Both the position numbers and the translations under genes were made by a program. The notes below the pieces were generated by a model. It was not told the DNA's origin and searched no databases. It worked only from the letters and a program-made list of their open reading frames with translations. A DNA stretch of 64,000 nt. Source: Rhexocercosporidium sp. MPI-PUGE-AT-0058. Lineage: Eukaryota; Ascomycota; Leotiomycetes; Helotiales. Positions 44,246-57,944 of the stretch are shown here, piece after piece (the first letter of the stretch is position 1; each line of letters begins with the position of its first letter). The DNA is taken from contig JAGTJL010000020.1 of assembly GCA_020746875.1 (NCBI GenBank), forward strand, positions 186,001 through 250,000, given 5' to 3'.

Positions 44246-47200
44246 CTATAATCCCGCGCTCCCAGGGACTCTCTCGGTGCTAACAGCTCTCTTTCCCCAC
44301 CCACCCCAAAAGCCACCTCCGCCTGCACTGGGACTTGGAGTCGTCGCGCTGGCTGGCGCAGAGGCTTGGTGCTGTGGCTGAGGACGAGAGATATATCCTC
44401 CAAGGCCGGAGGCCACACTCGCTACACTCGGACTAACACGATGGCCCATCCCACTTCCGGCAGAAGAGTCTCCGGAAACTCCTAGCAACTTCCTCAGACT
44501 CTCCAGTTTGGATTTCGCTTCCTCAGCCTCTTGCTTGGCGATCGCTTCGGCCGTTTTAGCTTGCACTAATTCCAGCACGAGAGCATCTGTGTCATCTTGT
44601 GTCGTGTTGGAAGGTTCGGATGGAGGCGTGACAGTTGTTGGAGGTGGCATGTCAATCTCTCTCGTGTTGGCGAGACTGGAAGTACGTTTGTTGAACGTCA
44701 TAGGCGTTTTCTGCGAGCGGTTCGATCCAGAGCGTCCGAGTTTCAATTCTCGAAGGCCACTGTTGGCAGATGATCGATTTGGCCATTCGCTTTCCTGTTC
44801 TCTGCTTCCGTCTGGTGTCGTGGCTGGAGTCTTTCGAGATTTGAGCTCGTGAATCTGTCGCTCCAGTCTCTGTTTGTCCTGGTGAGCGTTTCGGATTGCC
44901 GCGTGTCCTTCCTTGACCTGGTCTCTGAGATTCTGGATCTCCTGTTGCTGCTCAGACAGTTGACGGCTGAGGTCTTGGGTCTTTGTAACTTCGTGAATGA
45001 GTTGCTCCTTGGCGCGGAGTACGTCTTCTCTAAGTTGAGATTTTGTCTGCAACATTGATGATCTTCGATCATCAGCCGGGGCAGCGAATCGATCTTCGAC
45101 AATGTCAAGGAGGCTAGAGAGATCAGTAGCCACAGGACTTAGACTTTCCGAATCCGCATCATCTGCACTCTTCTCGGCTAGAATCGTGGCATCTTGATCC
45201 GCCTCGTCGTCAATCGATTCCGGAACGGCCTTTACGGTATCAAGGCTCTCGTCACTACGGCCACTGCCGACAGTCTCGGAACTGGTCTTCTTTCTCAGCC
45301 CATCGAGGAGAGATCGAACAGCATTTCGATCTTCGTCACGTTCTTCCCTCTCCCTCTGCAGCTGTGTGGCGAGGATAGCATGATCTCTTTGCAACTCACT
45401 TAGTGCCATCAACAGATCCTCGATCTGGCCGTGCAGATTCTTGTCCTTATTTGGCTTCGATGCAGTATTATTGAAATTGACCGACTGGCCTCTGAGCGAG
45501 AATCCGTCCGTATTGGACGAATCCCTCGAGATCGATGTCGCATCAGTTGAAGAGCTCATCATGCTATCAGATCCTCCACCTTCCATCGAATTCAACGTCG
45601 AAGCAATGCTCTGCTTTGAAGGTGATCGTTTTAAGAAACTGGAAGGTCGCGAAGGCGCTGTGAGACCGGGACTGAGATTTGTTGATTTTGTGGACGAATT
45701 CGAACTCGTCCATAACCGACCAAGAAATCTCGACGCAACGGACCCGACATCGGTAGGCGTAACAGCATCCGCGTTTTGAGCTTCCTTGTAGCTGACTTCC
45801 AAAGCTTGCAGGCTTTCTCGAGTGATAGCTCCAGTCATGCTGACGAACTCATTCACAAACTCATCCGCATTGTAGTGATACACATCCCACAGTCCTCTGG
45901 ACAGAAGCAATTGCATCACATCCTCGAATTCGGTGCAAGCCATGATCTTCTCCTGGTTCTTTCGCATCAGAGACAGGGCTACCCGCATTATAGTTTCCGA
46001 AGCACCCTCTGCAAATATGACATCGTAAATTCGGAAGAGCATGGGTAACGGACATGTAACGGCGAAGAATGAGAGGAACCACTGGGATACGTATGCGGGT
46101 TCGATTTGGAGTTGGTCGAGGTATGCGGAAAGGGCTGGTAGATGTAATTGCATCAGCCTCTTGAATTGGTAGATCCGAACATGTAGGCCGGAAAGATCAG
46201 GGAGGAAACAGCTTCGCAGATCGTAGTGTTCCATCAATCTGGTTCAGTTAGCCTTGTTTCCTCAAATCTTGCAGCAAAACTTACCGAACAAGGACGCAAA
46301 AGGCTTGCTTGTCACCCATATGCATCAGCAATGGGCCAACAAGAAAGCCCAGACCCTGACAATACCCAATCTTGTGATCATACAGACTGAAGCACTTCAG
46401 TACCCGCCCGAGCATTCTTTGCCCATCGCCTTCTGGATCACGGAACATCTCCACGCCAGGAAAGCTACGGTTGAGATCCTTTCCAATGATACCTTCATAT
46501 GGACTCGACTCTCCACATAACCTGTCGAATTGCTCTTCTAGAAGTGTATCCCTAGCACCAGACATGCTCTGCCAAACCACACCCCGCAGAGGCGGCGGAA
46601 TACCACTGCGTATCTTCTTCGACAGTAGCGTAGGTAGACATTGTGCTGTCCTCGTGTAATCCTGTACAAGCGCAGCGTAGAACTCCAAATCCGTCATAGG
46701 AGGAGCGGGGATCATCGAGTATCGCAGAGCAGGAGGAGTAGGTCCATTGACCAGTCTCTTGAGGTGTTGTATGGAGGGTGGTCTCGATTGGCCTCGTGGC
46801 CGTGCGTTCTCCACGATCTGCACCTTCGCAATGCCGGATTTGGGATTCGATACTAGAAGATTATTCTCCTGCTCGAGTCTAGCAAGCAATAAAGCCGTAG
46901 ACTTTGCATGAATCAGCAGAGTTCGAACACCAAACTGAAGGACGAAGGGAGACTCACATCGTCCGAACTCTCATTCCTTGGCTCCTTCTCCTCCGTCTTC
47001 TCCAACTCCTCCCAATTAACACCTCCGCCCTCCACCGACTCCTCCGAACTATCACTCCCCCGTCTTGACCCCCCATTCTGCGAGCCTGCAGACTCTGAAC
47101 CCGAGGGACTGAGAACCTGGTTCCCATTCGGATCCATCATTGTAATTCTCGGCGACTGCTCCTCTTCTCCCACTGCATCTTCTGCTACACCATCCAAGAG

Positions 47201-47527
47201 TATGCCCGGCGTGTCTGCTGATTCTTCCACCTCCTTCCCTGTGCTCCCTCGGGGATTTGTCTGCTTTGAGGGGATTGTCGTGTTGACTGTCAGGGTAGGC
47301 GGTTCGGAGAGGCGGACTGTGACCATCGAGTCGTGGGCGATGTGGCTCGTGGTGTTGTTGATGACGGGACTGGGTACTGAGTCTGCAGAGACTGGGTCTT
47401 GTTCCTGCTCCTGTTCTTGTGCTGGCTCCAGTTCTTGTGCTGGCTCCATCTGTGCTGGTTTCTGGGGTGGTGGCATTTCCATGCTGGGCAATGAACTGCT
47501 GCTCGAAGTGGCAGGATCGTGGTGCAT
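44246..47527 (-). CDS. TBC-domain Rab GTPase-activating protein
   Basis: Exons 46958-47527, 46285-46901 and 44246-46238 give 1059 residues. The N-terminal 190 residues are low-complexity (Gln/Glu/Pro repeats such as EPAQEQEQEQ). The TBC domain starts at IPPPLRGVVWQSMSGA. The arginine finger is in GIIGKDLNRSFPGVEMF (IxxDxxR) and the glutamine finger in HKIGYCQGLGFLVGPLL. The domain continues through QWFLSFFAVTCPLPMLFRIY. A long C-terminal part contains coiled-coil stretches (LSELQRDHAILATQLQRERE, QLSEQQQEIQNLRDQV). This architecture resembles EVI5/Gyp5-type RabGAPs that inactivate Rab proteins in Golgi and exocytic traffic; the Rab target is unknown. The first ATG in frame is used. Another exon further upstream remains possible, since the frame is open there. 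Confidence 0.88.
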
Positions 47528-49344
47528 GTGCTGCACTCGTTGGCTGATGCTTCTTTCCTCCCTTCGAGATGGGATGGAAATTCAGTCAAGTAAACTGCAA
47601 GTCGAACCTCAGAACAGACTCGAGTCTTTTGCCTTCCCTCCAGCGAGTGTTGCAATCAACAATCGATTGTCCCACGCGTTCCACAATACCTCTCCCTCCG
47701 TCTTTGTCGTACTGTCTGTGTTTTAAAGACCGATGGATCGATCGGCTCGTCGAGAATAAGGTCGAGGTCGGTCGAAGTTGAGGTCGAGAGCGTGGCCGGT
47801 GCAGTTTCGAGGATCCACAAAATCCCCATACAATACAATAAACAATGTCTCAATGCTTCATGCACAGATCATCTCGCCGGTCCAAGTCAACAACGGCAAT
47901 TAAAAGAGAGAGTATTATTAAAAGGCAGATAGAGGCAGGAACAAACCAAGCATCCAAAGAACGAACGTCGCGATATCACGACAATGCTGAAAGAGAGTGA
48001 GTTGTACAAGACAAGGCACGACAAGACAATAATAGAGGTCAGGATAAGCAGCAGGAGGAGGTTGAACCTGGCCTGGTGGTGAGTGAAGCATAATGGGTTA
48101 GTCAGGGGTCTGGGGTGGGTTGGAGGTGGGTTGCGCCGGACGTGCTGATTGGTGGACGGGCACGCGAACAACAAAGCCGAGTGAAAGGGGATGGAGCCGG
48201 AGCTGGACTATCTTGAGATGCATTGGTGGGACCTTGATATTTGAGGATCCCTTTCTCTTTCTTCTTTTCTGGTTTCTAACATGACAGTACAGCAGTGTGA
48301 CAGTATTTCTCCATCAATCGCACATTACCTAGATAGTATCAACATCCATTTCTTTGTTCGAGAAAGGACCAACCAACTGTCGCTGCTGTATCAAATGATA
48401 TCCAACCCTCCCCTCGCCTCCCCCCTCCTCCCCTCGATCAAGACATCCAGGGGTAAACCCTCATTTTAATCTCGGCATCGGCAACTAAATTCTAGTCGTC
48501 ACAACCTTAGAGTAATTAGCATTCAAGCGACTCCCAGAACAGTCAAGTCTTTCTGGAGACCTGCCCCGCCAAAGCCATGCGAATACTTACAACATCCACT
48601 GTTCCTCCTAGAAGCTCTCCAGCTCTGGATCATTTAATCTACTTGCTCCCTCCCTCCACCAACCATTTGTTGACTCTCTTCTCAGAGCCCGAGCCTATAA
48701 ACGTGTGTTGCTGATGACAGAGGTCAGGAAGGAGCTGTTGATATCAAAGTGCCAATGCTGTGATATGATTGCTCAATCGCGAGATTATCAACATCTGCAC
48801 GACGCGCCCACCAATAGCCAATAGGACGGCCGACCAGCGCCATACATATGCAATGCAATGCAGCGCAGCAGCCGAGAACGGCTCCGTCGAGCCCCGAAAC
48901 CGCAGAAGACTCGAAGTGATCACGCAGAAGAACTCAATCAACCAACACTTCAAAAGAACAACGAACAATTCTCTGCACATCTCGTCTTCGAGGCAAAGGT
49001 GGGGTAAAACACCTACTTATTTTCATTTCGTAATGTTGTAGGCACTGCATGCAATTAATTATGTGCAGTAGTGCCGTCGTGTCAATAAACTAGCTATTCA
49101 TACAACAAGCATATCAAATACCGCGATGATCGATGACCAGGCCAACTGGAAAAGATGCACCACATCCAGTATACACACTCGGATGCACCATTCCCTCCCC
49201 TAATAATGGTATGAAAAACGCAAAATGAAGTAACCGTGAACATCCAGCAGAACCCCAGCTATCCAGCCCTCAAGCCAAATCCACCAGCCACGACAAACGC
49301 CAACATCAAACTGTGAACCCCATCTCAAAGAAATTTTTGCTCGC
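47528..49344. other. Intergenic region between the RabGAP and topoisomerase II
   Basis: No supported gene. The first part is the promoter of the RabGAP gene and the last part the 3' flank of topoisomerase II. A CCTCCCCTCGCC-type pyrimidine tract lies near 48408-48436. Confidence 0.5.
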
Positions 49345-52300
49345 CTAGTCGCTATCATCAAAGTCATCCTCGCTCTGCTCTTCAACAAGCGCAGACTCGT
49401 CATTATCATCAACATCCATCTCGTCTTCGTCATCGGAATCAATATAGATGGGTTTCTTAGTCTTGGGGACTGCCGCAGCGCGAGCTGGTCTACCACGGCC
49501 GCGAGCAGCCGGCTTGGGTGGTGGAGAGTCTGCATCCTCCATCTCAACATCTTCCTCCTCGTCTTCATCCTCACTGAAGGCATCCTTCGAAGTCACCTGC
49601 ATCTTGCTCTGCTTTGCAGCATAAGCTTTAGCAGCCGGGGAGAGTTGAGTTGTCTTTGCTGGTACAACGGCTTTCTTAGCTACCGGAGCCTTTTTTGGCT
49701 TAGGAGCAGGCTTCGCAGCGGCCTTGGGGGCAGCTTTGGGAGCAGGTGCCTTGACTGGAATCTTCTTGGTGACAGGGATGAGTTCATCATCATCGGATAG
49801 GAAGCTGTCTAGGTTGTCCTTGGCCGGAGGTGCCTTGTGAGGAGATGATCTAGCGAGCATTTCATAGTTTGTCTCATCGGCATCATCGCTGAGGTCGAAG
49901 GTTCGGCTGGGCTTAGACTTCAACTTGGGGAAGTCTGTGCCATGACTGCTAGTGGGACGTGCTGAAGTGTGAAGTGAGAAATCACGACCATTGGCTGCAG
50001 TCGTACCCGTCTTGTCTCCTCCACCAATGCCCTTGACCATAGCACCAACATCTCCCAAGAACTTGCCATCATCACTCTCAGACTCTTCATCGTCAGTGAT
50101 GACCCACTTCTTAGGAGCTGCAGCCGCAGCACGCTTCGTGCGTCCGTTGGCAGGTTGTTCACTAGGTGCCCGACTAGGTCCTCGTGAAGACTCCTTAGAG
50201 GACTCCTTGATCACGGGCTTGGCTGCTCTCAAGGCATCAAAATCATCATCAGACATTCCATCAGAGACCTCAGCAGCCTCGTCATCTTCAGTACCATCAA
50301 CACCCATGCCGGATGTCTTCTTTGGCTTGGCCTTGGTGAACATGTCGAGGAATCGTTGATGAGGCTTATTCTCAACCTTGATGATGCCCTTGGCTGGGTT
50401 GGCTTTGAGTGGCTTTGGGTTGTACTCGGCATCGGCTGCCTTAGCTGGTCGACCGCGGCCTTTACCACCAGCTCCAATCTTTCGAGAGGCTCGACGGTTG
50501 GTGTTGCGAATGGTCTTCTGGTAGTCTTCCTCTTCCTTGAGCTGTATCTCCCACTCTTGTATGAATTCGTCGAGGTCCTTGCACCAGAGGTCCTTCTCGT
50601 TCAGCTTCTCCATAGCGTCATGCTCCTCCTTCTTGGCGACCATCTGAGCTTTGAGTTTGTCCACACGTTCTTGTGTGAGAGACCAGATAGGCAACTGTAA
50701 TCATGTCAGTATACACTTTGGGTGAAAAGGGAGTGATCACTTACTCCGAGAAGGTAGTCGAAGTCTCGAGCGCCCGTGTCTTCATCGACAGCCACCTCAT
50801 CCTCGTTCTCAACCACGTCATCGGTCTCACCAGCCTTATGGGCGTCCTTGAGTTTGGGGAATGCCTCGTACTCTCGCTTGCGAAGTTCTGCAACGAGGAC
50901 CGGCTTCTTCTTCTTGGATACTATAAGCTTGTTGTCGATAATCTCCATTACGAATCTAGCTTGATTCTTGAGCTTGCGATACGCAGTGTTGATCTGGGAT
51001 AACCAATATGCCTGGCAAATATTAGCTTGTGTTCAATCGATTCCCAGTGAAACCATTACCTTGCGCTTTGTGTACATTGCCATGCGATAAACATAGTACT
51101 CCTCAAGGATATCCTCAACTTTGTCATACTTTCGAATTTGCCCGCGGTGGTCAAAAGCAACAAGATTAGAGGTAGCGATTGTCTTGTTGAGCTTGAAACG
51201 CTCAGAAAGGCCGTCTGCCAATGCTGACTGCATATGCTTGTCGTCCATCTGGATTACAAAATGCACGTTCTTGTGATCGTTATACTCCTTGTAGTCCTTG
51301 ATGAACGATGGTACCTTTTCACCCTTGATGATCTCTTCAAGTTTTCCCTTGTAATCATCGGTCCAGACACGAATTGGAAGCTCAGTGATTTCAACTTCGT
51401 TGTTGCCGATGTCCTTGATAACACCATTGAAGTTGTATCGATTGGGGCCAGCCTCCTCGGGAGTACCCTTCCAACCACGGAACCACGGCATCATGGTTTG
51501 GAAAGGCTTCTCCTCGTCATCACCCTCGTCAAGGCGACCCATGCGGCGCTTTAGGTTTCTGACGATGTCGACTGGATGGTAGTTGGGAATTGTTGTGCTC
51601 CAGCCCGTGCCGATACCATCTGCTCCATTGATGAGCACCATCGGCACAACTGGACAATAGAGTGATGGCTCAATGATCTTGCCGTCATCAATATTGTGTT
51701 CGTAAAGTGGCTCGTCGAGGGCAGAGAAGACGCGACGCGCAAAGGGCGAAAGTCTGGTAAAAATGTAACGGGGACTGGCAGCATCACTACCTCCTGCAAG
51801 TCTTGATCCGAAAGATCCACTAGGCTCCAAGCAGTTGATGTTGTTTGATCCAATGAAGTTCTGGGCGAGGCCGATAATAGTCATGTGCATCGAAGCTTCA
51901 CCGTGATGGTATGCAGTGTGCTCAGAAACATAACCGGCTAACTCTACAACCTTCATGTCTTTGACAAGATTTCTCTTGAAGCAAGCGAACATGACCTTTC
52001 GCTGACCTGGCTTCAATCCATCAATGACAGACGGAATTGATCTGAGGTTGTCGGCCATACTGAAGAGAATGAGTTCCTTGTTGACGAAATTGTCGTATGT
52101 GAGAGTCTTTGTGGAATGATCGAGGAAAGTTCCGGGAAGGAAGTTGCCAAGCCATTGCTTACGAGCATCAGCCTTCTTCTTGGAGAAGGCCAAATCAATC
52201 ATTTCCTCTTCTTCGGGCTTGATGACCTCGAATTCTCTCAAGTGGTCATCCAAGTTGCTAAAGTAGACCTGTGCATCTTCAGGCAAACTGGTACCCAGAC

Positions 52301-54684
52301 CCTTGTAGTACTTGTGTTTCCAACCTCGGTCGTTGGCGTGTGCTTCCTTCCATGTCTCATACTGTGGCATAGTGAAGAATGACTTCTGACTGATCGGCCT
52401 CTTGGGGTTATTGCCCTTCCAGACTTTGACGATGGGTGTGATAAATTCCCGGAAGAAGTCTGGAAGCTTGAGCAAGCTGGGGAATTGGACTTGTAGAAAG
52501 TTGATCAATAGACCCTTAATGTGACTACCATCGTGATCCTGATCAGCCATGATCATGAGATGTCCATATCGAAGTCCGGTTGTGTCCTTGTAAGTCTGCT
52601 TGTGCTTCAATCCTAAGAACTGTTTAATGTTTTGAATTTCGGCGTTCTTCGAAATCTGATCGATGGAAGCATCTCGTACATTGAGAAGCTTACCACGGAG
52701 TGGAAAGACGCCGATACGATCTGGATCCAGAACGGCTCTGCCGGCGACGGCAAGAGATTTGGCAGAATCTCCTTCTGTGAGGATCAAAGTACACTCATGG
52801 CCTCGCTTCGTACCAGCAAGATTTGCGTCGACGAGCTTGGGGTTGTTCATTCGAGATCGCTTGTTTCCATCGCTCTTGGACAGTACCTGATCTGCCTTCG
52901 CCTGTTGGAAGTTCAAGATGTTCTGAACAGCTTCCGTCTGTCCAATCTTCTTCAAGAATGGTTCAGTCAGAATACATTTGCTTCCAAATTGCTTGGATTT
53001 GGTGGTCAATTGCTCCTTCGTCTGGGAAGTGAAGGCAGGGTTGACAATCAGACAATTGACGAACAAGAATATGTGGTTTCGAATCTGATTGGTTTTCAAT
53101 GCCGTACCCTTCGCGTTCTTCTTCTTGACGACATCCATTAGCTTCTCGCAGATTTGATCGGCGATATAGTTTACGTGGGTACCACCAGAGGTTGTGGCGA
53201 TGGAGTTGACAAATGACACCTGTTGGAAGGAACCGTCCGATACAGCAAAACCGATCTCCCACTTTTCGTGAGCTTTGGGATCCTCGATGATCACGGTTGC
53301 GGCAGGAGGTTCCGCTCCTTCCTCGACGCCACGCTCCTTATTGATAGCCTTTGCATACATCTCGATGTACTTCTTGAAGTCCAGCTTGATTAGAACGCCG
53401 TTCAATGTGACCTTGACACCCTTAAGAGTTCCTGCCATGTCATAAACACGACGCTTGACCAAAGCCTCGAAGTCGTCATCAATGTTGGCCATCTTGAATC
53501 GTCGATAGTCCGGTGTGAATGTAACACGAGTAAAGTCCGAAGATTTGCTAGAAGAGATCTTGGCCTTGCCCATCTTGCTCATATTATCTGTCCACGTCTG
53601 CTTGTATCTCTTGCCCGTGTTGGAATCCTGGGTCTCCAAAGTGAACTCGGTACTGAAGACATTGCAGAGCTTCGCACCATAACCGTTTCGGCCGCCAGTA
53701 GTCTTCTCCTCATCATCGTCATAGTTGGATCCAGTGAGGAGATGACCGAAGATCATTTCTGGAATGTAGATGCCTTCTTTCTATGGCTGGGTCAGTAACC
53801 ACGTGAGGGTCTCATGTTGAATATCAATTACCTTGTGGATCTCAATGGGAATACCAGCACCGTCGTTCTCAACGCTGATCTCGCCTTTCTCCCTATCAAC
53901 AACAACCTTGATGTTCTTCATAGAGGGGTCACGCTGCTTATTATCGGCAGCATTGACCAAAATCTCATCGAAAATCTTGTATAGACCAGGAACAAAGGTA
54001 ACTTTGCGAAGCTCCATTTGAGAATTCTCGGAATTGAAGACCCACATAACCTCGGTAGTACTCTCAACAGATCCAATGTACGTATCAGGACGCTTGATGA
54101 TGTGCTCAAGTTGCGTGAGCTTTTGATATTGGTCAGTTACATCCTTCTTTCCCTTCGCCTTAGGCTTTGGTGCTGCTGGACTGTCAAGTCCCATACTCTC
54201 GTTTGCAATGTCTGCCAGAGGCTTTCCACTGCTCTTTTTGACCGGGCCCTTCTTTTGCTTCTTTGAGCTTGGTGGGGTATTTGAAAGTAGAGAAGCATCA
54301 TCATGCAAGAGGGATTCGATGTCTGAAGGAGGATCTTCGTCATCGCTGTCTGGCTTGGGCCGCTTCTTCGACGCGGGTTTCGCAGCAGCCTTGGGTGCTT
54401 TGAGAGTCGTCTGAACCGTCTTTTTTGTAGTAGCCTTTGGGATCTTGGGTACTTTGGGGGCAGTTGATTTCTTTGCAGCGGGTTTTGTTTTGGGTTTCTG
54501 GAAAATACATCTGTTAGGAACCATCAATTGCAGGCGGCAGATTGGGAAATGACAATTGGCTCAATGTTGTAGGTTGTAGGGACGCTGCAGGCAGGACATT
54601 ACTCACAGGTGCAACTGGCGCAAAGTCATCCGAGTCGCTCTGAATGGCGTCGAAGGCCGAATCCTCCATTAAGGAGTCGTCCAT
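49345..54684 (-). CDS. top2: DNA topoisomerase II
   Basis: Five exons (54607-54684, 53832-54497, 51060-53780, 50745-51011, 49345-50694) give 1693 residues. The N-terminus is acidic, then Lys/Pro-rich. The GHKL ATPase follows: DEILVNAADNKQRD, VENDGAGIPIEIHK and the ATP-binding GGRNGYGAKLCN. The TOPRIM domain has LTEGDSAKSLAVAG and IMADQDHDGSHIKG. The breakage-reunion domain has the catalytic Tyr in AASPRYIFTRLSPF. The C-terminal 450 residues are charged and variable (Lys/Ala/Pro repeats and acidic patches such as SEDEDEEEDVEMED), as in other fungal enzymes. The protein passes one duplex through another in an ATP-dependent cycle and is essential for chromosome segregation. Every exon border falls at phase 0. 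No lesion is seen. Confidence 0.97.
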
Positions 54685-57600
54685 GGTTGTGGTGAGCGCG
54701 ACAACGCGTTCAATCCTGCGAAGTCTTCAGGATGTCGCTGGGGGAACGTGAAGGGGTAGTCGAACTCGAGGGTCTGTGAAGGAAAGATGTGCGCAATCAG
54801 GTAGTTGTGAAAGAGCGACTTCGGTAGGAGAACCGCGTTGTGTTTGTTCGTTCGCGATTGTTCTGGTCGTGGAGTTGTACAGGGAGTGGGTGGGTTGGGT
54901 GGCCTCACTCAAGAGGAAGAGTTCCAAGATTGTTTGTTGTTTTGATAGAGGCGGGACGCGTTGGATCTGGTCTAAACTTCGGCTCGCCAACTGGTGGCTG
55001 AGGGCCTTAATTTGCCTGATATTCGAGGCATCAATATTGAATGCGGCCGCCCCTTCAATTATCCGAGCCGAACCGAGCCGAGCTGGGCTCGCTGACCAGG
55101 TTGGATTCTCTCTTTCTCTTCAGCACAGTAAAAGACTTCTTCTTCCGCTTCCTCTTCACCCTTCACCGCTTACTGTGCGCTTCTCTACCCACCTTACTTA
55201 CCAACGATATCATCATCTATCCGACTCAGCGCCACTATCAGGACCACCTCTGCTGTTCAATCCGAAGTCCCTGCTTCTCCTCTGGTTCCATTCACTTCAA
55301 GCCCCTGTGTCCCTTCAGAGGTCGCTTAGTATTTGTTTTGATTAGAGCTGTGGACTCCAATACTTGGACCCCAAGTTTCATCATACCCCCGAAACATGAT
55401 ATATTGATGCCTCTATCCTCTCCTTCAATCTACCTCTGCTGCTATCCTTCGAAATCATACCCTCACTCAAGTCCTGGTCGACATGCAGATGCCATGAGGC
55501 TCGCCTTACTATTCCCCTCAATGTCTGACAGCATCTCACAAAACGAGATCTTTTGATATTTATCACGGCAGTTCTGGTACTGCATGTGTTGCTCTGAATA
55601 TCAATATCTATCTAGTCATGTTCCAACGTGGCACGACAGGCCTCCGGCAAATACATCGTTTCGGTGTAACTGTCTGGCCCTCGTCTTCGCCATCGCCAAC
55701 TTTCCGGCCAGCATGCAAGTATCCGGCATGCTGCTGACGCATGGGCAAGAAAGTCCCGATCAAGGCCAATATCGGTCCCCGAAGTACTCCTGTACCTCTC
55801 CACGCGTTCATCGAGAGATCTGATACAGTAACGGCTGTCAGATCAACAGCCGGCACTAAGGGGAGCTCTCCGAGCATGGTTTGTGCCACACTGCTGCTGT
55901 TTTTGGCGGCTCTTGCAGAATCCTGCCCTCTTGAGCTTCACTTCATCTATTCCCAACACCAGTACGATCTCTACGGCTTCAACACCCCCTTACGCCTTGG
56001 CGCCTCACAGTCAAGGGCCACACTTAGTTATGATCTTCTAGTTTGGCCGACATCGCTCACGATAAAGCCAGATCAGCTTTTGCCCTGCCCGGCCCCTTGC
56101 CCCTGCGTGTTGGTTTCGTCGAGACCCCTTAGCAGATATTTGGTGCGACTCTGAAGAAGGCTCATGCTGTGTCCAGTCCAACCAGCCAGTAGTCTCCTTT
56201 GTCTGCTCCTACCCCCTCTTCCGTTTGCTCAATTATGTAGACGAGAACGTGGTTGGCCTACAAGCTTGAGTCTATGCCTAAATCTTCGGGAGCCTACAGC
56301 TTTTAGCCAATATCGCGTTGGACACGCTGACTCAACCTTCAGACCACGCACGACTCGAGGGCAGGTTATAGTTTATGTGTTGCAAACCAGGCTATGATCC
56401 TTACCTTTGTCGATATAAAGCTACAATAGTGTACTTTACTACCTTGCATTTTCAGATTGGTTTATCACTTCCAGAGTTACCTATATTCTTGCCCATGTTT
56501 CGGTCCTTGAGACCATCAGACAATGCTAGGGCAAAACTAGTATCAATGTCTTTGAATAGCACATCCTTCGTTGTTTTTTCTAGCTCTTGATATTGAACAG
56601 CCCAATCAGCTGTGATCGTACGCTTGCCTGCATAAGTCCCGTGCCTCAACCATGAATTTCAAGTGACAGCGGCAGGGAACGTTCCCATCGGATTCTCGAA
56701 GAGCCGTAGAAGTTCTTTGAAGACCTGGAGGAGAAATATGTGATAAACCGGCTACAAGCATGAGGCATCACAGCAGACCTGCAAAATCTTGAATCATTCC
56801 AAAGTCTCACCGCAACATCCTCTCCAGAGTTTGATGGGCATGCCATCTGGGTCTTTGGCGCTGTGGCTTGAGCATGGGATGGACTTTGGAGAAAAGCTAT
56901 CCACGTGCATCGAGTCAAGCAAGCTGTTTCTGAGCCATTAGACCAAGTGCTCTGATTTCTTTGTCTGTCTGCAGAGGGTGGCTGTCAATCGCGGCAGCCC
57001 ATCCGCAAAGCCTGCAGCCTCCCGGCCCAAGACTCCTAGCCAGCATGTGTGCCCAGCAAATCTCCTCCCCACTTTCAAACAAGCTCTGTTCCCGATCGGG
57101 CTGTGGCACGAATGTCGTTGGTGTCAAACTCTCTTGAAGGGCGCTGGCGATGTGCCATATGCTGTCACGCTACTGGTTACTGCTGGTTGCTATCACTCCC
57201 TATTCGGCAATGCCAACTACTACCAGGGTCTAATGAAAGCATTTCTCCCTCGGTCTTTAGACTAGAACGTGCCTACAGGCTGCTCCGTGTGCATGCTGGC
57301 TCTTAGGTCTGGCACGGGAGCGGGGAATCTTCAGAGAAGCATTTTACATTTCGTTTGAACTGCTATTTCATCACCTCGGGAGCACTCTTTTCAAGCAGCC
57401 ACATCCACACACAAGGAACTCATTAAGAAGTACGTCTCTCGTACTTTTTCAGATTACCAAGCATTCAAAGGCATACCTTTTGCCCATCGACCTCCAGCAT
57501 TTGGCGTGTGATCTCGTCCTCGGATTTCATGAATGAGCGGTGGAGACGTGCAAACGGACGCTCAAGCTACCCCAGGTCGGTTCCTAGACATTCCATCAAA

Positions 57601-57944
57601 GAGAACTTCCACACCCGAATTTGCTAACCGTCATTGAAGAGACCAGTGACGGACCCCGGGCTGCAGAAAGCTGCACCAGTAACTGAAATCGAAGTTTCTG
57701 AAGCTGAAGCTGAGGCTTCGTCATCTATCCATTCCCTCATAAAGACCGCGACTGGACCAGCTCTCAAGCTCTGTTTGCTTGCTCCAAAACAGTGATTCTC
57801 TGATCTGCATACCAGTGCTCTTGCCGCTTGGGTTGCTTACCAGATTTCGGTTGCCATCGAAGAACGATTCTGACCCTGCACTCCTGCAGACCTGGAGGCC
57901 ATACTTCTCCGAACCCAACAACACACCCTCGCCCACTCACCGCC
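54685..57944. other. Gene-free region of 3.3 kb between topoisomerase II and the APSES gene
   Basis: Despite its length I find no gene. Short frames on both strands lack domains and splice structure. The first 400 bases serve as topoisomerase II promoter. The remaining DNA is likely a long regulatory region or a spliced 5' leader for the APSES gene, which is common for fungal developmental and stress regulators. A run of CCGAG/GAGCC units lies at about 55063-55092, and strongly pyrimidine-rich tracts lie at 55100-55330. Confidence 0.5.

Noticed and set aside
55041..55556. Plus-strand frame of 171 residues upstream of the APSES gene
   Set aside because: Pyrimidine-rich DNA produces Phe/Leu/Ser-rich open frames; there is no membrane or signal pattern beyond composition.
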